Assembly (NCBI GenBank): GCA_902552755.1
Contig: CACDHV010000005.1
Span: 1-55,313 of the forward strand
DNA length: 55,313 nt
Source of the DNA: an uncultured Pelagibacteraceae bacterium
GTDB lineage: Bacteria > Pseudomonadota > Alphaproteobacteria > Pelagibacterales > Pelagibacteraceae
Direction: 5' to 3'
Below are positions 35,977 through 46,515 of the stretch, piece after piece; positions within the stretch are counted from its first letter, which is position 1, and each line of letters starts with the position of its first letter. The notes beneath the pieces are model-generated. The model was not told where the DNA came from and made no database searches. It saw only the letters and a list, made by a program, of their open reading frames with translations. The position numbers were made by a program, and so were the translations under genes.

Positions 35977-36943
35977 AAGCTTTGAGGCAGATAAATTAAA
36001 ATCACTTAATTTAAGAATACATTTAATTTATGGAAATAATGAAGGTTTAAAAGAAGATATTTTAAATAATTATTACCTTAAAAACTTTAATGGTGATTTA
36101 TTGAAATATGATGAACAAGATATCTTGGGCAATAAAGATGAATTTATTTCAAGTCTGTTAACAAAATCATTATTTGAAAGTAAAAAAATAATAATTATTT
36201 CAAGAGCTACAGAAAAATTATATGACTTAATAGTTGATATTTTAGAGAGAGAAATATCAGAAATAAAAATTATAATAAAATCTAAAAACTTAGAGAAAAA
36301 ATCAAAACTTAGGAGTATTTTTGAGAAAGAGAAGAGACTTATATGTACACCTGTTTATGAAGATGACACAAAGTCTTTAAGCTATGTGATTCAAAATTTT
36401 TTAAGAGAAAATCAATTAAATTTATCTCAAGAAATTAAAAATATACTTATTGAAAGATCAGGGGGAGATAGAATTAATCTAAAAAATGAGTTGTCAAAGT
36501 TGAAAAATTTATCAATTAGTAGAAAAAAATTAAATATTGAAGATGTATTAAACTTATCAAACTTAGCAGAAAATTATAGTGTATTCGAATTAGGAGATAA
36601 TTATCTCACAAAAAATTCCAAGAAAGTTTCTACAATACTTAATGAAAATAATTATTCAGACGAAGATTGTATATTAATAATAAGAACAATTCTTAGTAAA
36701 TCAAAAAGGCTTTTAAAAATAAGAAATGAAATTGATAATAAAACCAATATTGATCAAGTTATATCAGGATACAAACCTCCTATATTTTGGAAAGAAAAAG
36801 ATATCGTAAAAAAACAGGCACAATCTTGGACTACCGATGAGATAAAAGAAATTATATATAAAGTGAATAACTTAGAGGCTTTAGTTAAAAAAAATTCAAC
36901 AAATTCAATGCTTTTTGTGTCTAATTTTGTAAGTAACTATTAG
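35966..36943 (+). CDS. holA: DNA polymerase III subunit delta
   Basis: Clamp-loader subunit that opens the beta clamp. The 325-residue length and blocks such as LIYGNNEGLKEDIL (about 18-31), LFESKKIIII, IKNILIERSGGDRINLKNELSKL and VFELGDNYLTKN match HolA. It follows lptE with an 11-base overlap and meets parB in a 4-base convergent overlap, closing the leuS-lptE-holA operon. Confidence 0.93.
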   Translation: MIIKSFEADKLKSLNLRIHLIYGNNEGLKEDILNNYYLKNFNGDLLKYDEQDILGNKDEFISSLLTKSLFESKKIIIISRATEKLYDLIVDILEREISEIKIIIKSKNLEKKSKLRSIFEKEKRLICTPVYEDDTKSLSYVIQNFLRENQLNLSQEIKNILIERSGGDRINLKNELSKLKNLSISRKKLNIEDVLNLSNLAENYSVFELGDNYLTKNSKKVSTILNENNYSDEDCILIIRTILSKSKRLLKIRNEIDNKTNIDQVISGYKPPIFWKEKDIVKKQAQSWTTDEIKEIIYKVNNLEALVKKNSTNSMLFVSNFVSNY

Positions 36944-37791
36944 TAATTTTGCTTAATGATCTCTACCAACCTATCTAGCTGATCAGCGCCCTTATACTCC
37001 AAGCTAATAGTACCAGAATTGTTTTTCTTATTCCTAACAAAAACTCTCATTCCAATTTTATTTGTTAACTCCTCTTCAAGGTTTACAATATTTGGATTTT
37101 TTTTCTTAGTAGTACCATTAGAACTAGATTTCAAAATGCGAACCAAACTTTCGGCTTGCCTAACTGATAACTTTTTTGAAATAATTTTCTTTGCTAAAAG
37201 AATAGCATTATCTAATCCCACCAAAATTTTTGCATGTCCTTGTGATAATTTTTCTTCAATTATTAATTCTATAATCTCTTGTGGAAGAGTTAGAAGTCTT
37301 AAACAGTTTGATATATGGGCTCGACTTTTACCTATAAATTTTGATACTTTATCCTGATCGTAGTTGAATTCATCTATTAATCTTTTATAACCTTCAGCCT
37401 CCTCAATTGGATTTAAATCTTTTCTTTGTACATTTTCAACAATTGCAAATTCTAATGATTTAAGATTATCTACATTAATTATTATTACCGGTACATCATG
37501 AAGCCCTGCATATTGGGCTGCCTGCCATCTTCTCTCTCCAGCTATTATCTCAAATTTACCGTCTTCATCAGAAGCTGGTCTTACAATGATAGGTTGGATA
37601 ATTCCTCGTTCTCTAATAGAGTTAGTTAATTCCTCTAAACTAATTTCATCAAATTTTTTTCTAGGTTGATACTTATTTCTAATTAAAGAACTTATTGAAA
37701 CATTTTTTTTGTCATCAATTTGTTCACTATCACCTATCAAAGAAGATAATCCTCGTCCTAGCCCTTTTTTTGATTTAAACGGATTGATCAT
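36940..37791 (-). CDS. parB: Chromosome partitioning protein ParB
   Basis: CTP-dependent DNA clamp that loads at parS and spreads. The 283 residues show the basic start KKGLGRGLSSLIGD and the N-terminal CTP-binding box with GERRWQAAQYAGL. NPIEEAEGYKRLIDEFNYDQDKV with the helix-turn-helix IGKSRAHISNCLRLL follows, and then a C-terminal dimer domain. It overlaps parA by 4 bases. A matching parS lies about 1.4 kb upstream in rsmG. Confidence 0.97.
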   Translation of the reverse strand: MINPFKSKKGLGRGLSSLIGDSEQIDDKKNVSISSLIRNKYQPRKKFDEISLEELTNSIRERGIIQPIIVRPASDEDGKFEIIAGERRWQAAQYAGLHDVPVIIINVDNLKSLEFAIVENVQRKDLNPIEEAEGYKRLIDEFNYDQDKVSKFIGKSRAHISNCLRLLTLPQEIIELIIEEKLSQGHAKILVGLDNAILLAKKIISKKLSVRQAESLVRILKSSSNGTTKKKNPNIVNLEEELTNKIGMRVFVRNKKNNSGTISLEYKGADQLDRLVEIIKQNY

Positions 37792-38588
37792 GCTGCACTC
37801 TCCACTGGTTTATCTTGGTTTAAAAATTCTTCTGTAAAACTAAAATATGCTTTACTGCCTGGACAAGTTTTATCATAAATAAGAACTGGAACCCCATGAG
37901 AGGGAGCCTCTGATAATCTAACATTTCTTGGTACTGCTGTGCTGTAAACTTTATCCTTAAAATAGTTCCTTGCCTCTGTTTCTACCTCGCTTGATAATTT
38001 ATTTCTTTTGTCATACATAGTCAGAAGTATTCCTCTTATATCTAAAGATGGATTTAGGTTTGACTTTATCCTTTCAATTGTTTTCATAAGCTGAGTGAGA
38101 CCCTCTAAAGCAAAGAATTCTGTCTGTAGTGGTACCACAAGAGCATCAGAGGCTACCAATGCCATGATTGTGAGAAGGCTTAAAGATGGTGGACAGTCAA
38201 TTATGATGTAGTCATAGAATGATCCAGAATTGTTTAAAATGGCGCTTAATTCATCTTTCAATTTAAAGGCTCTGCGACTATCACCTGCTGTTTCAACCTC
38301 AAGTCCAGACAAATCAACATTTGACGATATCAAATCTAAATTTTCAAAGCTTGTGGACTGGATTACCTCCGAAATTTTTTTATTTCCATTCAACACATTA
38401 TAAATTGTTTGATCAGAACTTGTTGTGTTAGATAATCCAAGTCCAGTTGTAGCATTTCCTTGAGGATCAAGATCAATAACAAGAATTTTTTTTCCTTTAG
38501 TTGTCAAACCGGCAGCAAGATTAATTACAGTGGTGGTCTTACCCACTCCGCCTTTTTGATTTATAACTGAAATAATTTTTCTATTCAT
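37788..38588 (-). CDS. parA: Chromosome partitioning ATPase ParA
   Basis: Deviant Walker ATPase that moves ParB-parS complexes. The 266 residues start [20 protein letters not shown] with the KGGVGKTT deviant Walker A, then LVIDLDPQGNATTGLG and DYIIIDCPPSLSLLT. It overlaps rsmG by 8 bases and parB by 4. The rsmG-parA-parB order is the classic origin-proximal arrangement. Confidence 0.97.
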   Translation of the reverse strand: MNRKIISVINQKGGVGKTTTVINLAAGLTTKGKKILVIDLDPQGNATTGLGLSNTTSSDQTIYNVLNGNKKISEVIQSTSFENLDLISSNVDLSGLEVETAGDSRRAFKLKDELSAILNNSGSFYDYIIIDCPPSLSLLTIMALVASDALVVPLQTEFFALEGLTQLMKTIERIKSNLNPSLDIRGILLTMYDKRNKLSSEVETEARNYFKDKVYSTAVPRNVRLSEAPSHGVPVLIYDKTCPGSKAYFSFTEEFLNQDKPVESAA

Positions 38589-39225
38589 TTTTTTTTTTTA
38601 AATTTGATATTTTTACTACTGATGACTCATCACTTGTTAAGCTTTTCATTTCTTCTAAGTCAAATTTCCATTTTGTGGACACATCATTCAAAATTTTTTT
38701 TCCGCTCTTTCCTAAATACATGATTATATATTTAAAATTTTTAAAATTCTTTGTTGCTATTTCAAAAATCACTGGCAAAGGTTTGAATGCTCGACAAATT
38801 ATTACGTCTGTCACTAAATTTTTCTCTTTAAATATATTTTTTTGATAAATTTTTGCTTCTAATTTAAACTTTTTTACCATCACTTTTAAGAAATTACTCT
38901 TTCGATAACTCTTTTCATAAAAAATTAGCTTAAAACCTTGCTTTTTGGATTTCATCAAAATACCTAAAACTATACTAGGAAGCCCTGCACCTGATCCAAG
39001 ATCAGTACATATTTTAATATCATTTTTATCAATAAATTCAATGGTTTGTGCACTATCGTAAATATGTCTTGTATTTATTGACTTTTCTGTACTTGAACTT
39101 ATCAAGTTTATTTTCTTATTTGTATCCAAGATTGATTGTGAATAGTCCTCCAACTCTCTCAAAGTTTCACGTGAAACATTTGGGAGATAGATTTTATCTT
39201 TTTTTATTATTTTCGAATCAATCAA
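38581..39225 (-). CDS. rsmG: 16S rRNA (guanine-527 N7) methyltransferase
   Basis: Methylates G527 in 16S rRNA. The 214 residues include [15 protein letters not shown] (about 16-30), [10 protein letters not shown] and the SAM-binding [16 protein letters not shown]. The NVSRET codons contain the parS palindrome. It overlaps mnmG and parA by 4 and 8 bases. Confidence 0.95.
   Translation of the reverse strand: MIDSKIIKKDKIYLPNVSRETLRELEDYSQSILDTNKKINLISSSTEKSINTRHIYDSAQTIEFIDKNDIKICTDLGSGAGLPSIVLGILMKSKKQGFKLIFYEKSYRKSNFLKVMVKKFKLEAKIYQKNIFKEKNLVTDVIICRAFKPLPVIFEIATKNFKNFKYIIMYLGKSGKKILNDVSTKWKFDLEEMKSLTSDESSVVKISNLKKKNE
39163..39178. promoter_or_regulatory. parS site (ParB binding) inside rsmG
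   Basis: Perfect 14-base palindrome GTTTCACGTGAAAC at 39164-39177. With flanks it reads AGTTTCACGTGAAACA, 15 of 16 positions of the widespread parS consensus TGTTTCACGTGAAACA. It lies in the rsmG coding sequence for Val-Ser-Arg-Glu-Thr, about 1.4 kb from parB and about 10 kb from the proposed oriC. Confidence 0.85.
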
Positions 39226-41093
39226 GCTATATGCTTAATAGACTTTCTTTTGACATGAGACAACAAAATATATACTGCGGCTGGAGTAATTCCATCTATT
39301 CTGAGAGCTTGCCCTAGCGTTTTTGGCATTATTTCCTTAAATTTTGACTTTACTTCATTTGAAAGTCCAGAAAATTGGTCATAATCAAGATTTTCTGGAA
39401 TTTTAAGATTTTCATCTCTTTTAAATGCTAAAATGTCTGCATCTTGTTTCTTCAAATATCCTTTATAATGAGCTTTTATTTCAATTTGCTCATCGATTTC
39501 ACGTGAAAAATATTTAATTTCTGGCCAAATTTCTCTAATTTTACCCATATCTACTGACTTTTGGCTCAGTATTTCTAATGCATTTCTTTTAATCCCATCT
39601 TTCGCAATTTTAACACCAAATTTTGATACTTTTGATGGAGAAATTAGAGAATTTTTCATATTTTTAAGGCTTTCTTCTAGTTTAGATGCTTTATCTTTAA
39701 ATATGATTTTCCTTTCATCTAATATTAAACCAATATCAATTCCTTTTTGGGTAAGTCTTATATCTGCATTATCAGATCTCAAAGATAGTCTGTATTCTGC
39801 TCTTGAGGTGAACATTCTATAGGGTTCTGCTACTCCTTTTGTAACTAAATCATCTATCATAACACCTATGTATGCCTCAGATCTATCAAGGATAAATGGT
39901 TCTTTACCTTTAATAGAGAGTGCAGCATTTATTCCAGCTATCAATCCTTGTGCTGCAGCTTCTTCATAGCCTGTTGTTCCATTTATTTGTCCAGCGAGGT
40001 AAAGATTTTTAATTTTTTTTGTCTCTAAAGTTAAAAATAACTCCCGTGGGTCCACAAAATCATATTCTATAGCGTATCCAGGCCTTAAAATCTTAACGTT
40101 TTCTAAACCATTGATATTGTTGCATATTTCTTGCTGAATTCTAGCAGGCAAAGAAGTTGAAATTCCATTAGGGTAGATTGTTTTATCATTTAGACCCTCT
40201 GGCTCTAAAAATATTTGATGTTTTTTCTTATCAGCAAACTTTACAATTTTATCTTCTATAGAAGGACAATATCTAGGACCGACACCTTGGATACTTCCTG
40301 AGTACATAGCACTACTTTTTATGTTTTTAGATATGATCTCATGAACTGCTCGATTGGTATAAGTCATCCTACATGAAATTTGTCTATTGATATTTTTTTT
40401 TGTAAGGAAAGAAAAAAAATATGGATCTTCATCTGCGTGCTGCTCTTCGAGTTTTTCGAAATTAATTGTCGTTGCATCCAATCTTGGTGGTGTCCCTGTT
40501 TTTAATCTTCCAATTTTAAAATTATATTTTTCTAATTGTTCACTTAAACCTGTTGAAGGTTTTTCATTATATCTTCCTGCAGGAGTTTTTTCTTCACCAA
40601 TATGAATTAAACCATTCAAAAAAGTTCCGGTTGTTAAAATTACTTTAGATGATAGTACTTTTTTACCTTCTTGTGTAGTAAAACCAATTATATTGTTTTT
40701 TTCAAATATAAACTCTATTACAGGATCAGAAAAAATGCTTAAATTACAATAATTTACAAGTTTTTCTTGCATATATTTCTTATATAATGATCTATCACTT
40801 TGTGTACGGGGTCCTCGCACTGCAGGGCCTCTGCTTCTATTCAATAATCGAAATTGTATTCCTGATTTATCTGCAACTTCACCCATTACACCATCTAGTG
40901 CATCTATCTCTCTAACAAGATGACCTTTACCCAATCCCCCTATGGCTGGATTACATGACATCTCACCAATAGTATCAAATTTATGAGTGAATAACGCAGT
41001 ATTTATACCCAGTCTAGCAGATGCTGCTGCAGCTTCACAGCCTGCGTGACCTCCACCAACTACAACTACATCAAATGATATCTCATTTTTCAT
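39222..41093 (-). CDS. mnmG: tRNA uridine-5-carboxymethylaminomethyl modification enzyme MnmG (GidA)
   Basis: FAD enzyme that works with MnmE to modify wobble U34 in tRNAs. The 623 residues have the dinucleotide motif [17 protein letters not shown] (about 13-29), [35 protein letters not shown] with the catalytic Cys, and [16 protein letters not shown]. It is upstream of rsmG and downstream of mnmE (76-base gap). A second, weaker parS-like palindrome lies within it. Confidence 0.98.
   Translation of the reverse strand: MKNEISFDVVVVGGGHAGCEAAAASARLGINTALFTHKFDTIGEMSCNPAIGGLGKGHLVREIDALDGVMGEVADKSGIQFRLLNRSRGPAVRGPRTQSDRSLYKKYMQEKLVNYCNLSIFSDPVIEFIFEKNNIIGFTTQEGKKVLSSKVILTTGTFLNGLIHIGEEKTPAGRYNEKPSTGLSEQLEKYNFKIGRLKTGTPPRLDATTINFEKLEEQHADEDPYFFSFLTKKNINRQISCRMTYTNRAVHEIISKNIKSSAMYSGSIQGVGPRYCPSIEDKIVKFADKKKHQIFLEPEGLNDKTIYPNGISTSLPARIQQEICNNINGLENVKILRPGYAIEYDFVDPRELFLTLETKKIKNLYLAGQINGTTGYEEAAAQGLIAGINAALSIKGKEPFILDRSEAYIGVMIDDLVTKGVAEPYRMFTSRAEYRLSLRSDNADIRLTQKGIDIGLILDERKIIFKDKASKLEESLKNMKNSLISPSKVSKFGVKIAKDGIKRNALEILSQKSVDMGKIREIWPEIKYFSREIDEQIEIKAHYKGYLKKQDADILAFKRDENLKIPENLDYDQFSGLSNEVKSKFKEIMPKTLGQALRIDGITPAAVYILLSHVKRKSIKHIA
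39497..39508. promoter_or_regulatory. Possible second, degenerate parS inside mnmG
   Basis: TTTCACGTGAAA (39497-39508) shares the central 12 bases of parS; the outer G/C pair is replaced by A/A. It lies 320 bases from the main site in the same neighbourhood. It codes for Ser-Arg-Glu in MnmG, so the match could come from coding alone. Confidence 0.45.
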
Positions 41094-41169
41094 AGCTGTA
41101 ATTTATTATTGATCTTAAAATTTACAAGAAAACACTTATAAATGTTTAAAAAGTAAGCAAATTCAATGC

Positions 41170-42501
41170 TTATTTACCTATACAGAAATCGCTAAAAATG
41201 GAACCTAGTATTTCTTCAACATCTACTTTCCCGACAATCATCCCTAGGTTTCTAGTTGCTAACCTTAAATCCTCTGCAGCTTTATCAAAATCTTCTTGTG
41301 AATTTTTTTCCTCAAAATTTTTTAAATTTTTAACACAGGCTTCTAAACTTTGTCTATGTCTTTCTCTTGTAATTAAAGTTTCGTTTGAACTTACAAATTT
41401 ATTTTTTAGTTTATCTTTAATTCTATTTATTAACTCATCAAAGTTTGTTTCATTCTTAATTGATAAAAAAATTGGATTAAATTTTGAAATTTGTTGACTT
41501 ATATTTTTAAAACCAAGATCTATTTTATTAATAACTATTATTGATTTTTCACTCACCAAATCGTTCAAAAATCCAGTAAAATCAACACTTTTTGGTTCAA
41601 TCACTATTATATTTAAATCAGCATCCTCAGCTCTTTTAAGAGCCAGTTTAATTCCTTTTTTTTCTATCTCGTCTTGAGACTCCCTTATCCCAGCAGTATC
41701 TGAGATCACAACAGGGTAACCATCCAAATTTAAGTGAGCTTCGATAACATCTCTTGTTGTTCCAGCAATTTCTGAAACGATTGCTATATCACGATTTGAA
41801 AGATAATTAAGCAAGGAAGATTTTCCAGCGTTCGTAGGTCCGATGATTGCAATTTTAAAACCTTCTCTAATTCTTTCTCCAACTTTTTGATCGTCCAAAA
41901 TTTTTTCAATTTGATTTCTTATTTTTTCGGAATCTAATTTAATATTTTTAATCATATCTTCTGGAAGATCATCTTCGGGAAAATCAATTTTAGCCTCAAC
42001 ATTTGATAAAATTTTTAAAAGTTTTTCTCGGAGGGAATTAAACTTATCTGAGCTTTTTCCACTCATTATTTTTAAAGCCTGTTGTCTTTGAATTTCTGTT
42101 TCAGCAGAGATTAAATCTGAAATACTTTCTGCTTTAAGAAGATTTATTTTTCCATTTTGAAATGCAAGTTTTGTAAATTCTCCAGGTTCAGCTAATCGAC
42201 AATTTTCAACCTTAGAAAGTTGATGTAACATTGCTCTAACAACTGCTATACTTCCATGAACGTGCATTTCTGCCATATCTTCACCTGTGTAGCTCTCAGG
42301 GCCAGGAAACCATAGTAATAAACCTTCATCTATTAGTTCAGAAGTACTGATTTTATTGAACTTTTTTAAATTTGATACTCTTGGTTCAGGAGGATCTTCA
42401 CCTGTAATAAGTTTGACTACATTTGATGCCTGAGACCCAGATATTCTAATTACAGCTATTCCAGATATGCCTGGTCCTGATGATAGTGCATATATAGTCA
42501 T
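41170..42501 (-). CDS. mnmE: tRNA modification GTPase MnmE
   Basis: Partner of MnmG in U34 modification. The 443 residues have a folate-binding N-terminal domain, a helical domain and an inserted G domain: Walker A GPTNAGKS (221-228), G3 DTAG, G4 NKID. The C-terminus is FCIGK with the conserved Cys440. It is separated from mnmG by 76 bases and is divergent from the sulfotransferase gene (46 bases). In other alphaproteobacteria rho usually lies next upstream; here two extra genes intervene. Confidence 0.97.
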   Translation of the reverse strand: MTIYALSSGPGISGIAVIRISGSQASNVVKLITGEDPPEPRVSNLKKFNKISTSELIDEGLLLWFPGPESYTGEDMAEMHVHGSIAVVRAMLHQLSKVENCRLAEPGEFTKLAFQNGKINLLKAESISDLISAETEIQRQQALKIMSGKSSDKFNSLREKLLKILSNVEAKIDFPEDDLPEDMIKNIKLDSEKIRNQIEKILDDQKVGERIREGFKIAIIGPTNAGKSSLLNYLSNRDIAIVSEIAGTTRDVIEAHLNLDGYPVVISDTAGIRESQDEIEKKGIKLALKRAEDADLNIIVIEPKSVDFTGFLNDLVSEKSIIVINKIDLGFKNISQQISKFNPIFLSIKNETNFDELINRIKDKLKNKFVSSNETLITRERHRQSLEACVKNLKNFEEKNSQEDFDKAAEDLRLATRNLGMIVGKVDVEEILGSIFSDFCIGK

Positions 42502-42547
42502 ATAATTATTATAGTTTTATATTAATCATAATAATATAATTTTCTAA

Positions 42548-43402
42548 ATGATAATATGGCTTGCCTCTTATCCCAAGAGTGGAAATACATGGATTAGATC
42601 TTTTTTGGCCTCATTATTATTTAATAAAAATAATAAAGCTGATTTAGATGGTATTTCATATATACCTCAGTATCCCTTAAGATCGCATTTTAAAGATCTT
42701 GTGGATAATATTGATGATATTAAAGAAATTTCATCTAACTGGGTAAAATCTCAAAGTTTAATTAATAATGATAAAAAAATTAAATTTTTTAAAACTCATC
42801 ATGCTCTTTGTAATTACCAAGGAAATAACTTTACTAATTTAGAAAACACTTTAGGTGTTATACACATCGTGCGTGATCCAAGAAATATAATCTCTTCAGT
42901 ACTTTATCATTATTCGAAAGAGAATTACAACAAAGCTCTTGAATTCATGTTAGATGAAAATAAAGCTTTAGGTAAAAAATTTGATGAAAAAAGTCCAACT
43001 GTAAACAGAGATATGTTTACAATAATTTCATCATGGAAAAATAATTATAATTCATGGAAAAGTTTTAAAGGGAATTATTTATTGATAAAATATGAAAACT
43101 TAGTGTACGGACCAAATAAAGAATTTCGTAAGATATGTAATTACTTGACTGATAAAATAAACATTAAATTTGATGATGAAAAAATTTTTACTGCAATAAA
43201 AGAAAATAATTTTGAAAATCTTAAAAAATTGGAGAACAGTAAGGGATTTAATGAAACGGTTAAGGATAAATCAACAGGAAAACTTAAAAGATTTTTTAAT
43301 TTAGGTCCTGAAAATAAATGGGAAAATATATTAGACCCAAAAATTAAAACAATTATAGAGACAGAATTTAAAAAGGAAATGAAAGAATTGGGTTATTTAT
43401 AA
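42548..43402 (+). CDS. Sulfotransferase-domain protein
   Basis: A 284-residue PAPS-dependent sulfotransferase-like protein. The 5'-phosphosulfate loop is YPKSGNTWIRSFL (8-20) and the 3'-phosphate motif is VIHIVRDPRNIISSVLYHY (about 108-126). No signal peptide. It would sulfate a glycan or small molecule; the acceptor is unknown. It is the only plus-strand gene between parB and hemE and meets the GT41-like gene in a 6-base convergent overlap, suggesting an inserted accessory pair. Confidence 0.87.
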   Translation: MIIWLASYPKSGNTWIRSFLASLLFNKNNKADLDGISYIPQYPLRSHFKDLVDNIDDIKEISSNWVKSQSLINNDKKIKFFKTHHALCNYQGNNFTNLENTLGVIHIVRDPRNIISSVLYHYSKENYNKALEFMLDENKALGKKFDEKSPTVNRDMFTIISSWKNNYNSWKSFKGNYLLIKYENLVYGPNKEFRKICNYLTDKINIKFDDEKIFTAIKENNFENLKKLENSKGFNETVKDKSTGKLKRFFNLGPENKWENILDPKIKTIIETEFKKEMKELGYL

Positions 43403-45094
43403 ATTTCTCTTATAAACTTTTAAAAGTTCATTTTTAAAACCCTCGGCAAACCTCTGTGAGTCGTAAAGAGGTGTACTAAGAATATTACTAAATATTTTTT
43501 CCCTTATATAAGTTAATTCATCTATGTTATTAGCTAAGTGGGTTGCTTTTTGAATATATTGGTCTTCATTTTCTGCCAAAAAGTATTCTAAATTACCATT
43601 TTTTACTATACTTTCTCCACACCTAGAGTTGAAGTTATAACCTTTCATTACCAGGACTGGGACACCAGCCCATAAAGCCTCAAAGGTAGTAGTTACTCCA
43701 TTATAAGGAAAAGTATCTAGGCCAATATCAACATTATTATATAATTTTAAATGATCCTCAACTTCTGAATAATTTTGACGGTCAAAGAATTCTAACTGTT
43801 TATCAACACCATATTTTTTAAATTTTGAGATAATATTTTTTGTTTGATAACTAAAGGATGATTTTAAAATCAACTTAGAATGTTTAACCTCATTTAAAAT
43901 TTTGCTCCAAGTTCTAATTACTTCATCAGATATTTTCAGAAAATTATTAAATGAACCAAAAGTAATGAATTTATTTTTTTTATATGGTAGATCAAACTTT
44001 TCCCTTTTAAATGGGAAACCTGAATGACAGTTCCAAACATGTGGGAGTTTAATAATTTTTTCTGAGTAATATTTTTCTTCTTCATCATAAATTAGATTTT
44101 TATCTGCTATTAAGTAATCAATATCATTGAAACCAACCGTATTACAAAAAGCTAACCATGATATCTGTATGGGGCAAATCCTATTGTTAAATATTTCAAT
44201 ATTTTTTGCTCCAGTTAATCCCATTACATCAAATAATATTTCAATTTTGTCAGCTTGAATTTTGTCGATAATTTCCTGATTTGAAGTTTTCGATAGATCG
44301 TACCAGAAGTCTGAATTATCTTTAAGCTCTTTTGACGACGATTTAAGAAGTGAAGACTCACCAATTTGATATACAAATACTTCAAAAATATTTTTGTCTA
44401 AATTTTTTATTGTATTCTTTACAAAATATGTAACTGAGTGATTGACCACAAAGTCAGGGGATACAAAACCTATTTTTATTTTATTATTTTTTTTGTAGTC
44501 GATATTATTTATGTCTTTTACATTAAGTTTGGGAAAAAAAGTTTTGAAATCTTTGGAATAATTATAATAATCTTTAATTCCCCAGTCATAGATATAATTA
44601 TTCATCATACCATAAGTACAAGCATTTATTTTTAATTTAGAATTATTTTCTAAAACTATTTTTGACAATTGAAGAACTTTTTTAGGATTTAATAAATACT
44701 TATATAAATCAATACCACTTAGATATAATTTCTCATTGTAGGGAAAATTTTTTTCAGCTTCATCAAACATTAGTTTAGCATTTTCTAAAAAATCAATAAC
44801 CTTAAGATATTTTTGAGAATTTTTAATACATGCGGTGATATAATTTCCTAACGCTTCAATACCTGCTAGGTGGGTTTTTAATTTTTTGTAGGCATCTTCA
44901 AAGTCAGATAGTGCAGATATAACATCTTCTTCTGTATAATTTGGATTAAGCATTTTACAAACTCCAACAAAAGATGATAAACCGCCAGGACGATTTTCTC
45001 TTTTTGAATATTGCTCGACTTTAAGAATTATATCCTTGTACTTTTTCTTTGAAAATAAATCTAAGATTATTCTTTGAAAATTTTGATCAACCAT
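43397..45094 (-). CDS. GT41-like glycosyltransferase (O-GlcNAc transferase/SPINDLY C-terminal type)
   Basis: A 565-residue cytoplasmic protein. Residues 1-190 are helical and repeat-like but not clear TPRs. The rest matches the GT41 catalytic region: KIGFVSPDFVVNHSVTYFV, CPIQISWLAFCNTVGFNDIDYLIAD, FGSFNNFLKISDEVIRTWSKIL, DTFPYNGVTTTFEALWAGVPVLVMKG and NGNLEYFLAENEDQYI. Such enzymes transfer a sugar from UDP-sugar to proteins. It sits downstream of rho (91-base gap) and convergent with a sulfotransferase, so a joint role in surface or protein glycan modification is possible. Confidence 0.85.
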   Translation of the reverse strand: MVDQNFQRIILDLFSKKKYKDIILKVEQYSKRENRPGGLSSFVGVCKMLNPNYTEEDVISALSDFEDAYKKLKTHLAGIEALGNYITACIKNSQKYLKVIDFLENAKLMFDEAEKNFPYNEKLYLSGIDLYKYLLNPKKVLQLSKIVLENNSKLKINACTYGMMNNYIYDWGIKDYYNYSKDFKTFFPKLNVKDINNIDYKKNNKIKIGFVSPDFVVNHSVTYFVKNTIKNLDKNIFEVFVYQIGESSLLKSSSKELKDNSDFWYDLSKTSNQEIIDKIQADKIEILFDVMGLTGAKNIEIFNNRICPIQISWLAFCNTVGFNDIDYLIADKNLIYDEEEKYYSEKIIKLPHVWNCHSGFPFKREKFDLPYKKNKFITFGSFNNFLKISDEVIRTWSKILNEVKHSKLILKSSFSYQTKNIISKFKKYGVDKQLEFFDRQNYSEVEDHLKLYNNVDIGLDTFPYNGVTTTFEALWAGVPVLVMKGYNFNSRCGESIVKNGNLEYFLAENEDQYIQKATHLANNIDELTYIREKIFSNILSTPLYDSQRFAEGFKNELLKVYKRNL

Positions 45095-45185
45095 ATTTAA
45101 GATTATTATGATAACTTATATTTTTTTTATGATTAAGAATAAATGTTAAAAAATATTTGAAAAGCTTATAAAATAAGGTTTAAAC

Positions 45186-46457
45186 TTAGGAAGGCTTATT
45201 CATTGAGTTAAAAAACTCAGCATTATTTTTTGTTGTTTTCAATTTTGAATTTATAAAATCAATCGCATCCATAGATCCCATTGGAGCTATAATTCTCCTT
45301 AAAACATTCATTTTTTGAAGATCATTCTTATCAAAAATTAGTTCTTCTCTTCTTGTACCAGATTTAGTTATATCAATAGCTGGGAATATTCTTTTCTCTG
45401 AGATTTTTCTATCTAAAATAGTTTCACTATTTCCAGTTCCTTTAAATTCCTCAAAAATTACTTCATCCATTCTACTTCCAGTATCTATTAAAGCGGTAGC
45501 AATAATTGTTAGAGAGCCTCCCTCTTCAATATTCCTAGCTGCTCCAAAGAACCTTTTTGGTCTTTGAAGAGCGTTTGCATCAACTCCTCCTGTTAATACT
45601 TTACCAGAACTTGGCACGACCGCATTATATGCTCTTCCAAGTCTTGTTATTGAGTCTAATAAAATTACAACATCTTTTTTGTGTTCTGTTAATCTCTTAG
45701 CTTTTTCAATTACCATTTCAGCAACTGCTACATGACGTTGAGCTGGTTCATCAAACGTAGAACTTATTACTTCTCCTTTTACAGTCCTTTGCATATCAGT
45801 TACTTCCTCAGGCCTCTCATCTATAAGCAATACCATTAAATAACATTCTGGATGATTTGCTGTAATTGAATTTGCAATACTTTGTAGAATCATTGTTTTC
45901 CCAGCTTTTGGTGGGGAGATAATTAATGATCTTTGTCCTTTTCCTATTGGACTAACTAAATCAATTAATCTTGGAGTTAAGTCAGGCTTCTTCTCGACTT
46001 TATTACTTTCAACTTCCATTCCTAATTGTTTATTAGGATATAAAGGAGTTAAGTTGTCGAAAGCTATCTTATGTTTAAATTTATCTGGTTCTTCAAAATT
46101 TATTTTACTCACCTGCAGAAGTGCAAAGTATCTTTCACCTTCCTTGGGAGATCTAATGGGTCCCTCAACTGAGTCTCCAGTTCTTAATCCAAATCTTCTT
46201 ATTTGACTTGGACTTACATATATATCATCTGCTCCTGGCAAATAATTTGATTCCATTGCTCTAAGAAAACCAAAACCATCTTGAAGTAACTGTAATACAC
46301 CACCACCTGTTATCTCTTCACCTTTTTCAGCAAGTTTTTTTAAAATTGCAAAATAAATTTCTTGCCTTCTAAGTGTGCTTGCGTTTTCAATACCTAATTT
46401 TTCTGCTTCAGTGATTAACTTTTCAGAGCTTTTTTCTTTTAATTCTTGAATATTCAT
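45186..46457 (-). CDS. rho: Transcription termination factor Rho
   Basis: Hexameric RNA helicase for transcript termination. The 423 residues have an N-terminal helical and cold-shock-like RNA domain ([36 protein letters not shown], about 50-85), the Walker A PPKAGKT, Walker [17 protein letters not shown], and the Q/R loop region [21 protein letters not shown]. The 58-base gap to hemJ holds no clear autoregulatory hairpin. Confidence 0.98.
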   Translation of the reverse strand: MNIQELKEKSSEKLITEAEKLGIENASTLRRQEIYFAILKKLAEKGEEITGGGVLQLLQDGFGFLRAMESNYLPGADDIYVSPSQIRRFGLRTGDSVEGPIRSPKEGERYFALLQVSKINFEEPDKFKHKIAFDNLTPLYPNKQLGMEVESNKVEKKPDLTPRLIDLVSPIGKGQRSLIISPPKAGKTMILQSIANSITANHPECYLMVLLIDERPEEVTDMQRTVKGEVISSTFDEPAQRHVAVAEMVIEKAKRLTEHKKDVVILLDSITRLGRAYNAVVPSSGKVLTGGVDANALQRPKRFFGAARNIEEGGSLTIIATALIDTGSRMDEVIFEEFKGTGNSETILDRKISEKRIFPAIDITKSGTRREELIFDKNDLQKMNVLRRIIAPMGSMDAIDFINSKLKTTKNNAEFFNSMNKPS

Positions 46458-46515
46458 TTGTGGGGGTTTTGTTTGAGATAAATTAAATATATATACAAGT
46501 TCAAAAATTTCAACC

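Noticed and set aside
45095..45185. Terminator between rho and the GT41-like gene (CTTAT-aaa-ATAAG).
   Set aside because: The stem is only 5 AT-rich pairs and has no following T-run on the minus strand.
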